A stretch of 47,877 nt of DNA from Gemmatimonadota bacterium. Its GTDB lineage: Bacteria > Latescibacterota > UBA2968. The notes under the pieces are model-generated. The model saw only the letters and a program-made list of their open reading frames with translations. It did no database searches and had not been told where the DNA came from. This document shows, in pieces, positions 16,256-22,724 of the stretch (positions within the stretch are counted from its first letter, which is position 1; every line of letters starts with the position of its first letter). Location of the stretch: positions 1-47,877 of the forward strand of contig JAPPAB010000001.1 in assembly GCA_026705765.1 (NCBI GenBank), read 5' to 3'. Position numbers and translations under genes: made by a program.

Positions 16256-18799
16256 TCATTCATATCGCAGGGCGTGAACGGGATTGCGCTGTGCGGCTTT
16301 GAGGGCTTGAACGCCGATGGTGAGCAGGGCTGTTAAAAAGACGAGTAATCCGCCGAGCATAAAGAGGCCCATACCTGCATCGATGCGGTAGGCAAAATCC
16401 CGCAACCAGTGTTCGACGCCGTAATGGGCGATGGGCCAGGCGATCAGGTTGGCGATGAGAATAAGTACTACAAATTCCCGGGACAATAAGGCGACGATGT
16501 GATGGTTCGATGCGCCGAGTACTTTGCGGATGCCGATTTCTTTGGTGCGTCGGGTAATGGCAAGGGATGTGAGGCCGAGGACTCCGAGGCAGGCGACAAA
16601 GAGCGCGAAGAAAGAGGCGTATTGGACAATGGTGCCCCAGCGTTCTTCCTCGCGGTAGAGGCGATCAAAATTTTCGTCGAGGAAGACGTAGTCAAACGGT
16701 GCATCGCCCGCAATAGACTGCCACTTTTCAGCCATAAAGGCGAGCGTTTCAGGCATGCGTTCTGGGCGAATGCGTACAAGGAAATCGTCGGCATAGCCGA
16801 CTGCATCTAAAAATATCACCAAAGGAGGTAGAGTATGATGCAGTGACCGTAGATGAAAGTCATCTACGACACCGATAATTTGGGGATCTTTTATTTGCTG
16901 AACTTTTGGTAAGCTATCTCCCGTCGCAAAAGAAGCCATCATCTTCGTCATGGGCAAGGCCGCATTCAATGGTTGTTCCAATTGCGCGCGTTCGACAAAT
17001 GTTTTATTGACCAGAACAGCCTGTGTTGCATCTGTGCCAAAATCTGGCGAAAAGTTGCGTCCCGCCAATAAATTAATACCCAGTGTATCGAAAAAGTCGT
17101 AATCTACGGAAATTTCGGCTTTTTCCACGATTTCTCCATTGGGAAATGTAATATTGCTTTTGCGGGTGTCTGAGTCCGCTTCCAGGTGGGAGAATAAACG
17201 CGATTGTGTCACGTTTACGATCTGAAGGTGAAGTTTGAGTTCTCGCTTGAAAAGTTGCAATATCCTATAACGTTCCTGACGATCTTCTAACGAGATCCTC
17301 GGTTTTACCAACACGACCTGCGACTCATTCAAGCCCAGATTCTTTTCTTTTAAGAATGTCAATTGCCGAGACATTACAAGGGTGGCGATGAGAAACAAAA
17401 TTGCAACGACGAACTGACCAACGATCAGGACGCGGCCAGACCAAGACCTGCCGCCGATATTGAATCGGTTCTTCAAAACGGCAATGGGGTCAAAACCCGA
17501 TAGCACGAGTGCTGGATAGATGCCTGAACCCAGACCTATAACCAATAAGAGCGACAGGCCAAAGAGCAGGCCAGATAGGGAGGGCCGATAATCCAGTGTT
17601 AAATTTACCTGTGTCAAAGCATTGAAGGTCGAAAGAAAAAACTCTGTTAGCGCAAGTCCCAACAGCATTCCCACACCCGTGAGCAGCAGAGATTCGCCCC
17701 AAAATTGTTTCATCAGTTGAAAACGCATCGCCCCGACCACTTTGCGCACACCCACCTCTCGCGCTCGGGTCGCAGATCGCGCAATGGCGAGGTTCGTAAA
17801 ATTGATGCACGCCACCAGCAATACGGATAGGGCAATGCCCGCGAGGATATAGGAATATGCGGGGTTGCTCGGTGTTGAAAGTCCATTTGTTATTTCGCGA
17901 TCAAAATGGATATCCGCAATGGGCTGCAAGTGCAAGGTCAAGTCCTGTTCAAAAAATCTGGGCTTAGACTTGGCCCTGCTTACAGGAGTTGGCGTTTTGT
18001 TTGCTTCAACAAATGCATTCAGGACAGGAGCTAAGTCTGACATTTGCACGTTGTCAATTAGTTGTATATAGGTGACATTTCTTCCCCTCGAAAAGACGGG
18101 CGGGGCAATTTCTTTGCGTTCGGTTTTGCCGTCTGGTGTCATGATAAATGACGTTACTTTATTTTTAGAAGGAGGACGGCTTGCTTGAGAAAAAATCAGA
18201 TCGAATTGAATGCTGGAATTTTCAGGAGGATCCTGTGCGATACCCGCGATTACAAAAGTCTTCTCTTCCTCGTTCCAGATTTTGTCGCGGATGCTGATTT
18301 CCTGTCCCACAACATTGGTTTGTCCGAAATATTTTTTTGCCGCACTTTGCGTTAAGACAAGATTGTTTGGATTTGCGAGTGCGGTTTTGGAATCGCCGTG
18401 AATGAGTGGAAACGTGAATAATTGAAAAAAGTCTTCGTCGGTAAACAGAGATTTCACTTCAAAGGTGTTGTTGCCGTGAGATATAGTGCCTGGGCCTTCA
18501 TGGATCCGCACAACGTGGGCGAATTGCGGGATGTTATCTCGCATGAGTGGTCCAATTTGATCCGATAGTCGGACATGTATGGTATTGTCTCTTCCGCCAA
18601 ACATTCCACCAGACATGCCGAGTCGGAAAATGCGATCGGATTTTTCGTGAAATTGATCATAAGTCCATTCGTGCCGCACGTAGAGAAATGTGAGGAGGCA
18701 AAACGCAATGCCCGTTGCCAGGCCGAGGGCATTGATCGCGGTGTATGTTTTGTAGCGTACCAGATTTCGCAGGGCTATGGTCAGGTAATTTTTGAGCAT
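16256..18799 (-). CDS. FtsX-like ABC transporter permease (MacB type)
   Basis: This 847-residue protein has two MacB_PCD/FtsX halves. It opens MLKNYLTIALRNLVRYK with a first membrane helix (INALGLATGIAFCLLTFLYV), followed by a large periplasmic domain with the DQFHEKSDRIFRL motif and a block of three helices around residue 320-420. A single helix and a second periplasmic domain (about 460-700) come next, then a final three-helix FtsX block (VACLGVLGLTSLAITRRTKEIGIRKVLGA). Proteins of this architecture are abundant in the FCB group and Acidobacteria and probably act as mechanotransmission ABC permeases for lipids, peptides or drugs. No ATPase gene is adjacent. The ATG has AAAGGAGG at five bases. 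The upstream region carries a sigma-54 promoter and tandem operators, which makes this one of the clearest regulated genes here. Confidence 0.92.
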   Translation of the reverse strand: MLKNYLTIALRNLVRYKTYTAINALGLATGIAFCLLTFLYVRHEWTYDQFHEKSDRIFRLGMSGGMFGGRDNTIHVRLSDQIGPLMRDNIPQFAHVVRIHEGPGTISHGNNTFEVKSLFTDEDFFQLFTFPLIHGDSKTALANPNNLVLTQSAAKKYFGQTNVVGQEISIRDKIWNEEEKTFVIAGIAQDPPENSSIQFDLIFSQASRPPSKNKVTSFIMTPDGKTERKEIAPPVFSRGRNVTYIQLIDNVQMSDLAPVLNAFVEANKTPTPVSRAKSKPRFFEQDLTLHLQPIADIHFDREITNGLSTPSNPAYSYILAGIALSVLLVACINFTNLAIARSATRAREVGVRKVVGAMRFQLMKQFWGESLLLTGVGMLLGLALTEFFLSTFNALTQVNLTLDYRPSLSGLLFGLSLLLVIGLGSGIYPALVLSGFDPIAVLKNRFNIGGRSWSGRVLIVGQFVVAILFLIATLVMSRQLTFLKEKNLGLNESQVVLVKPRISLEDRQERYRILQLFKRELKLHLQIVNVTQSRLFSHLEADSDTRKSNITFPNGEIVEKAEISVDYDFFDTLGINLLAGRNFSPDFGTDATQAVLVNKTFVERAQLEQPLNAALPMTKMMASFATGDSLPKVQQIKDPQIIGVVDDFHLRSLHHTLPPLVIFLDAVGYADDFLVRIRPERMPETLAFMAEKWQSIAGDAPFDYVFLDENFDRLYREEERWGTIVQYASFFALFVACLGVLGLTSLAITRRTKEIGIRKVLGASNHHIVALLSREFVVLILIANLIAWPIAHYGVEHWLRDFAYRIDAGMGLFMLGGLLVFLTALLTIGVQALKAAQRNPVHALRYE

Positions 18800-18843
18800 G
18801 GGACCTCCTTTGATAATTGGAAAGATTGTTTGTGTTTTAATTT

Positions 18844-18860
18844 AGCGAAAATCGTGCCAA
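18844..18860 (-). promoter_or_regulatory. Sigma-54 (RpoN) promoter of the FtsX-like permease gene
   Basis: On the minus strand the sequence reads TTGGCACGATTTTCGCT. This matches the RpoN consensus YTGGCACG-N4-TTGCW at every fixed position except one (T to C before the GC). The GG (-24) and GC (-12) are exactly 10 bases apart. Transcription would begin about 11 bases further on, giving a leader of about 34 bases with an AAAGGAGG site. Confidence 0.75.
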
Positions 18861-18989
18861 ATTTTTTTGGAGATCGATAATTCAAGTAAATTTTTTAGAC
18901 TATATTTCTCTTTATTTTTTTAAAATGTTGATAATAATCCACTTAATTATTTAAAAAATTTGGGATATTGGCAAAAAATAAAAAATAGC

Positions 18990-19019
18990 TGGCCTCATAA
19001 AAATTTAATTATGAGGTCA
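18990..19019. other. Hairpin / inverted repeat between sigma-54 promoter and upstream operators
   Basis: TGGCCTCATAA pairs with TTATGAGGTCA (one G-T pair) around the 8-base AT loop AAATTTAA. It lies in an AT-rich region between the -24/-12 promoter and the tandem operators. It could be a protein-binding dyad or a weak terminator; no U-tract is present. Confidence 0.4.
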
Positions 19020-19021
19020 AG

Positions 19022-19058
19022 TGTCCGATTTTGATACAGTGGTGTCCGAAAATGAACA
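19022..19058. promoter_or_regulatory. Tandem upstream operators (enhancer-like) for the sigma-54 promoter
   Basis: Two imperfect dyads, TGTCCGATTTTGATACA (19022-19038) and TGTCCGAAAATGAACA (19043-19058), start 21 bases apart, two turns of the DNA helix. Both share the half-site TGTCCGA and end in ACA. They lie about 180 bases upstream of the -24 element, the usual place for an NtrC-family activator. The activator gene is not in the window. Confidence 0.6.
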
Positions 19059-19059
19059 C

Positions 19060-19095
19060 AAAAAAGCCGCCGATAGATGTACCGGCGGCTTTTTT
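19060..19095. terminator. Bidirectional intrinsic terminator after the ECF sigma unit
   Basis: A perfect 13-base stem (AAAAAAGCCGCCG / CGGCGGCTTTTTT) with a 10-base loop has A/T runs on both sides. It ends the minus-strand unit 11 bases after the zinc-finger gene and insulates the downstream sigma-54 control region. Confidence 0.9.
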
Positions 19096-19106
19096 AAGCT
19101 GCTTGT

Positions 19107-19319
19107 TTATACAAGACAGGTCGATTCCGAGTGTTTGTGAAGTACTGGACTCAGTTGCTCGGCGTTGTCGTGTATGCGAGGCGCAAAATAGCGTTCATCA
19201 CAGGTCGAACATATCGCAAGGGGAATATTGCGAATGGTGACGGTGTGTTTCCCCTTGCCATACATGCGGTCGATTTTGTGGATGTGCGCGTTTTCACGCC
19301 CGCAAATGTCGCAGTGCAT
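19107..19319 (-). CDS. YgiT-type zinc finger protein (MqsA-antitoxin-like)
   Basis: This 70-residue protein has two CxxC knuckles, CDIC near the start and CSTC near residue 37, the latter followed by DERYF as in YgiT/MqsA N-terminal domains. Such zinc fingers either stand alone or form the N-terminal half of type II antitoxins. Here the helix-turn-helix half is missing and no MqsR or DUF4258-like toxin is adjacent, so toxin-antitoxin activity cannot be claimed. The ribosome site AGGGAG is about 11 bases from the ATG, rather far. A palindrome (19341-19355) lies just upstream. It is third in the unit after a 65-residue membrane protein and the ECF sigma factor. Confidence 0.75.
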   Translation of the reverse strand: MHCDICGRENAHIHKIDRMYGKGKHTVTIRNIPLAICSTCDERYFAPRIHDNAEQLSPVLHKHSESTCLV

Positions 19320-19340
19320 AAAATGAATTTCTCCCTTTGT

Positions 19341-19355
19341 TGTTAAAATTTAACA
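19341..19355. promoter_or_regulatory. 15-base palindrome upstream of the zinc-finger gene
   Basis: TGTTAAA-A-TTTAACA is a perfect odd palindrome in the gap between the ECF sigma stop codon and the zinc-finger ATG, 22 bases before the latter. Such dyads are typical binding sites for autoregulating small proteins. Confidence 0.4.
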
Positions 19356-19384
19356 GCTATTGCGCTAACACGTTGTAAGACGTT

Positions 19385-19966
19385 TTACATTGCCGCAAGT
19401 TCCGTGTCATTGAGAGATTCTTGCAACTGGTGTCGCGCGCGATGAAGCCAGGTTTTCAGGGTGCCCATCGGCACGCCGAGTTCTCTGGCAATTTCTGCAT
19501 AAGATCGATCCTGCACATAGCGCAATCGCACGGCATGGCGATATCGCTGTGGCAGTTCTGCTATGCTTTCTTCGAGTATTTCGCGGCATTCTTTTCGAGA
19601 CAATGCATCGTCGGGACGCTCTGTATTGGCTGGCTCCCAGCTATCTCGATAGCCGAGTTGTGGATCTTCAATGGTTTGCTGCCACGATCTACGGGCTTGT
19701 TTGGATCGCATGTGCGTGGTACACACATTAAGGGCAATTTGCATCAGCCATGTTGAAAACGCAGCCTCCCCACGGAACCCGGACAAACCGCGATAGGCGC
19801 GTAAGAAAGTCACTTGCATCAAATCTTCAGCATCGTGTCGATTTCTGGTTCGTCCAATTAATGTGGCGAGAATCCGGGCGTGGTGGCGTTTGTAAAGGCT
19901 GTTAAAAGCCCCGGCATCGCCATTTAATGTGCGACGCACCAGGTCCCGCTCTTCTGCGTACTGCAT
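19385..19966 (-). CDS. ECF-family RNA polymerase sigma factor (RpoE-like)
   Basis: This 193-residue protein has only regions 2 and 4, the mark of extracytoplasmic-function sigmas. Region 2 reads NSLYKRHHARILATLIGRTRN...HDAEDLMQVTFLRAYRGL followed by FSTWLMQIALNVC. Region 4 reads LPQRYRHAVRLRYVQDRSYAEIARELGVPMGTLKTWLHRAR with the helix-turn-helix. The linker between them is charged. GAGG lies about eight bases before the ATG. A normal anti-sigma factor with a zinc-binding or multi-helix domain is missing. The gene upstream encodes a 65-residue single-pass membrane protein and the gene downstream a small zinc finger, either of which might modulate it. Confidence 0.92.
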   Translation of the reverse strand: MQYAEERDLVRRTLNGDAGAFNSLYKRHHARILATLIGRTRNRHDAEDLMQVTFLRAYRGLSGFRGEAAFSTWLMQIALNVCTTHMRSKQARRSWQQTIEDPQLGYRDSWEPANTERPDDALSRKECREILEESIAELPQRYRHAVRLRYVQDRSYAEIARELGVPMGTLKTWLHRARHQLQESLNDTELAAM

Positions 19967-19993
19967 GGTTAATCCTCTGGTGAATGGTTATCA

Positions 19994-20191
19994 CTATTCG
20001 TCAATATCGTCAGGCGTTGCGGTAATTTCCCACTCGGTAGGTTCCGCAAGCGAGACCTGAAAAATGTCGCGCAACCCCGTCAGGGCATAGGAACCCGTGA
20101 TGAGGATAACGACAATCAGAAAGCAGAATCCTATGTTTTTCAGATTTTGCAATTCCTCTTTTCTGCGGAATACATCCTTCCAGGTTTGCAT
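19994..20191 (-). CDS. Small single-pass membrane protein next to ECF sigma
   Basis: This 65-residue protein has a charged N-terminus (MQTWKDVFRRKEELQNLK), one membrane helix (about residues 20-40, IGFCFLIVVILITGSYAL) and an acidic tail ending ATPDDIDE. The frame is chosen over an overlapping one of equal length because of the membrane helix and because GGAG stands eight bases before its ATG. It lies 27 bases before the ECF sigma gene on the same strand. It is too short for a classical anti-sigma domain. A membrane tether or regulator of the sigma factor is possible but unproved. Confidence 0.6.
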   Translation of the reverse strand: MQTWKDVFRRKEELQNLKNIGFCFLIVVILITGSYALTGLRDIFQVSLAEPTEWEITATPDDIDE

Positions 20192-20242
20192 CTATTTTCT
20201 CCACAAGTTTATGATTCCATTTGCAGTTATCGGAAATTTGTC

Positions 20243-20350
20243 CTAAATTATGCGGAACACCGCATGTACTTGTCGGTGTGATCTGGGGTCCTCACGTCGT
20301 CCCGCCAAAGACTCGCGTGAGGGCCTTTCTGTTTGTACTGACATCATCAT
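20243..20350 (-). CDS. Candidate 35-residue small ORF upstream of the ECF unit
   Basis: This short frame starts with three ATG codons (MMMSVQTERPSRESL...) and has a strong AAAGGAG seven bases before the first. The product is basic, with many Arg residues, and ends HAVFRII. It lies 51 bases before the 65-residue membrane protein gene. A 10-base-pair hairpin (GGTCCTCACG / CGTGAGGGCC, 20287-20325) is inside the frame, so ribosome movement could change RNA folding. It may be a small protein, a leader peptide or chance. Evidence is the ribosome site and position only. Confidence 0.35.
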   Translation of the reverse strand: MMMSVQTERPSRESLAGRREDPRSHRQVHAVFRII

Positions 20351-20442
20351 ATCAGATCTCCTTTCTCTGATGAAGGGAAGAAATGGTGAGCCAGGTATTG
20401 TGTTTACCAAGCGTTTGTTAAATAATCATAGTGCCTCCTTTG

Positions 20443-20479
20443 AAAAAAAGGGCCACCGCGTCTCGTTTGCGCTGTGGCC
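20443..20479 (-). terminator. Second of two tandem intrinsic terminators
   Basis: GGCCAC-c-GCG pairs with CGC-t-GTGGCC (one mismatch) around a 9-base loop. On the minus strand a run of seven T follows. It is directly before the AAAGGAGG site of a three-codon ORF (MII, 20418-20429). Confidence 0.75.
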
Positions 20480-20482
20480 ATT

Positions 20483-20507
20483 AAAAAAGCCATCCGGCGA
20501 GGATGGC
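20483..20507 (-). terminator. First of two tandem intrinsic terminators
   Basis: GCCATCC pairs perfectly with GGATGGC around a 5-base loop, followed on the minus strand by six T. It lies 18 bases after the stop of a three-codon ORF (MAC, 20525-20536) that has a GGGGAGG ribosome site. Confidence 0.85.
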
Positions 20508-20762
20508 AGTGTTTTTTGATGCATTCAACAAGCCATATAGTCCTCCCCAGGCGCAATAAGAGCGCGTGCAATTATTGAAATTGCGAGCTATCCTGGATTG
20601 GACAGTTGAAGGCAACAATGGTGAGTTGAACACAAAAATCTCTTGTGTAAAGGTGTTACCCTGGATGTCGTTCCAGGAGACTCAGCCCTGTGGTGCGGGT
20701 TTACGGATATACACGATGGATTCCCTGTTTGAGGTTGGTGAATTGCAACAATAATGTTCAGG
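20483..20762 (-). ncRNA. Candidate small RNA or attenuated leader (about 280 bases)
   Basis: A good promoter (20769-20797) and two tandem terminators (20507-20443) bracket about 280 bases on the minus strand with no recognised gene. The only well-initiated frame inside is the three-codon ORF at 20525-20536. The simplest readings are a small RNA, or a leader whose terminators control the ECF sigma unit 250 bases downstream. No known RNA family is recognised. The plus-strand frames in this stretch (20566-20754, 20754-20903) have no ribosome site and no recognisable product. Confidence 0.35.
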
Positions 20763-20768
20763 TTCAGA

Positions 20769-20797
20769 AAGATAGTTAGAGAACTTCATTACGTCAA
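20769..20797 (-). promoter_or_regulatory. Sigma-70-type promoter upstream of the tandem-terminator region
   Basis: TTGACG (20792-20797) and TATCTT (20769-20774) are 17 bases apart on the minus strand. Exactly the same boxes and spacing occur on the plus strand at 24639-24667. No gene start follows within 400 bases except minimal ORFs. Confidence 0.55.
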
Positions 20798-20963
20798 GGA
20801 AGAAATCGGAATTTTTTGCAAAATTGATCTTCACTGTTACATGCCTTTGGATGCACTTTGGAACGAAAAGAAAGAAAAAATTTCCCCAACGTCACATACA
20901 TAGACAGTGCAAGTTGCAAATGGGTTTCAGAAATTTTGATTTTTTTTGGAGATGGTGCAGGTC

Positions 20964-22025
20964 TCAAGAGACATCTGGGCCTATGCGAATGGCGTGTGTT
21001 TTTATCAGGCAAATTACGGGGTCGCCGATTTTTAAAGCCAATTCCTCTATGGCTTCGGGCGTGACTTCGGCGGCGAGGCGTTTGCCTATGTCGATGTACA
21101 CGAGGCGTCGGCCATGTGTTTCAACGATATCGAGAATCCGTCCAGAGAGGGCGTTGCGTATGCTTAAACCCGCAGGTCGTTGTCGGCATAAAATGATGTC
21201 GTTTGCCCGGATGCCTATAAAGATCTGCGTGCCCGATGCGCGATCACAGGGGGGGATGTGGAGGATCTGATTGTTGTATTGCACGCGATTGGGTGCGATG
21301 ACTTCAACGGGCAGGACATTTTCAAAGCCGTGCGCTTCGAGCAGAGGCAGAATTTCGGGCTGATGAGCGAGAGAAAAGAAGTCTCCATGCGCGAGTACTT
21401 GTCCGCGATTGAGCACAATGACCTGTCCGGTGAGTTGCAGAATTTCACCAATTGCGTGGCTGACGTAGAGCATGGGGATGCCCAAATCCGTGCGAATGTG
21501 GCGCAGATAGGGCATGATGCGGTCTTTGAGCTCTTGATCGAGCGCGGTCAGGGGTTCATCCATGATGAGCAGTCTGGGAGAAGTCAGGATGGCTCGTCCC
21601 AGGGCGACGCGCTGGCGTTCACCACCTGAGAGTAGATTTGGGAGGCGGTCGAGCAGGGTGTTTAATTCGAGCAGGTCGATAATGGTGTCGGGATGAAATT
21701 TGCGTTCTGATGGCGCGAGAAATTGATATCCGTACAGGAGATTCTGGCGCACGGTCAGGTGCGGAAAGAGTAAATCGTCCTGAAATACATGGCCTATGCG
21801 TCGCTTTTCTGGCGGCAGGTCAATGCCTTTTTCAGCGTGGAATAAAATGGTGTCATCAATGCTTATTTGACCGCTATCTGGCCGCATCAGGCCGCTTATG
21901 AGGTTCAGGAGGGTGGTTTTGCCGCAGCCCGAAGGGCCAAATACCGCGGTGACGGGATAGGCACATGTCACATCGATTTCAAGGGTAAATTCGGCGAGTT
22001 GCCTGTGTACGCAAAGGGTGAGCAT
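20964..22025 (-). CDS. modC: Molybdate ABC transporter ATP-binding protein ModC
   Basis: This 353-residue ATPase has Walker A GPSGCGKT (30-37), the signature LSGGERQRVALG, Walker B LLIMDEPLTALD and switch His (VSHAIGEI). After about residue 285 comes the Mop/TOBE molybdate-binding domain (GLSIRNALSGRILDIVETHG...LAAEVTPEAIEEL...GDPVICLIKTHAIRIG), diagnostic of ModC over other importers. It energises molybdate or tungstate uptake. The ATG is six bases after the modB stop, without a clear ribosome site, so translation is probably coupled. No modA periplasmic binding protein gene is adjacent. Confidence 0.93.
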   Translation of the reverse strand: MLTLCVHRQLAEFTLEIDVTCAYPVTAVFGPSGCGKTTLLNLISGLMRPDSGQISIDDTILFHAEKGIDLPPEKRRIGHVFQDDLLFPHLTVRQNLLYGYQFLAPSERKFHPDTIIDLLELNTLLDRLPNLLSGGERQRVALGRAILTSPRLLIMDEPLTALDQELKDRIMPYLRHIRTDLGIPMLYVSHAIGEILQLTGQVIVLNRGQVLAHGDFFSLAHQPEILPLLEAHGFENVLPVEVIAPNRVQYNNQILHIPPCDRASGTQIFIGIRANDIILCRQRPAGLSIRNALSGRILDIVETHGRRLVYIDIGKRLAAEVTPEAIEELALKIGDPVICLIKTHAIRIGPDVS

Positions 22026-22031
22026 GATGTT

Positions 22032-22712
22032 TTAATTTTTCATTTTGCGGGCGATGGTCTCGCTGGCGATGAGCGCGCCCAGAGACAGGATGATGGAAAG
22101 CATGACGAGACGTGCGGCAGCGGCTTCGCCGTCGGGCTGGTTGATGTACGTGAAAATGGCGAGTGGGAGTGTGCGGGTTTCGCCGGCAATATTGGAGACA
22201 AAGGTGATGGTGGCGCCAAATTCGCCGAGGCTACGGGCAAATGTGAGGAGGGAGCCAACGAGTACGCCCGGGATGGCCAGGCGCAGCGTTATGGAGAAAA
22301 AGGCGCGGAGCGGATTGGCACCCAGGGTACGGGCAGCGCGCTCAAGGCGGGGGTCAACACTTTCTATGGCGAGGCGAACGGCTCTTAACATGAGGGGAAA
22401 ACCCACGACAGCAGCGGCTAATACAGCACCTCGCCAGGTAAATGCGATCTGCAAACCAAACCAGTCGCTCAAAATTTGACCCAGAAAACCCCGACGTCCC
22501 AACAGGAGTAGTAGTAGATATCCGACAACTACAGGCGGCAACACAAGGGGCAGGTGACACAGGCCGTCGAGGATGAGCTTGCCCCGAAAGTTTTTGCGCG
22601 CCAGCACCCATCCCAATAATACGGCAAAGGGCAGGCTTATTACCACGCAGAGCAGGCCGACTTTAAGCGATAGGACAAGGACGGTGTATTCTTCAGGAGT
22701 TGGGAATATCAC
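22032..22712 (-). CDS. modB: Molybdate ABC transporter permease ModB
   Basis: This 226-residue permease of the binding-protein-dependent type has five to six helices. The EAA loop that contacts ModC reads ARTLGANPLRAFFSITLRLAIPGVLVG, and SLLTFARSLGEFGATITF follows, a sequence typical of ModB/CysT permeases. The start is GTG, 12 bases after the dehydratase stop, with no strong ribosome site. In most genomes modA precedes modB. Here that place is taken by an IlvD/Edd-type dehydratase gene. Confidence 0.93.
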   Translation of the reverse strand: MIFPTPEEYTVLVLSLKVGLLCVVISLPFAVLLGWVLARKNFRGKLILDGLCHLPLVLPPVVVGYLLLLLLGRRGFLGQILSDWFGLQIAFTWRGAVLAAAVVGFPLMLRAVRLAIESVDPRLERAARTLGANPLRAFFSITLRLAIPGVLVGSLLTFARSLGEFGATITFVSNIAGETRTLPLAIFTYINQPDGEAAAARLVMLSIILSLGALIASETIARKMKN

Positions 22713-22724
22713 GGTGCAGTAGGT

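Noticed and set aside
19107-19319. Type II toxin-antitoxin module
   Set aside because: Only the YgiT-type zinc finger is present; no toxin-like gene lies beside it.
20566-20903. Two short plus-strand frames (62 and 49 residues) overlapping as TAATG
   Set aside because: No ribosome site and no recognisable sequence; the minus-strand promoter-terminator arrangement explains the region better.
20824-21270. Open frame of 148 residues on the plus strand
   Set aside because: Most of it is opposite the Mop domain of modC, and no start signal is present.
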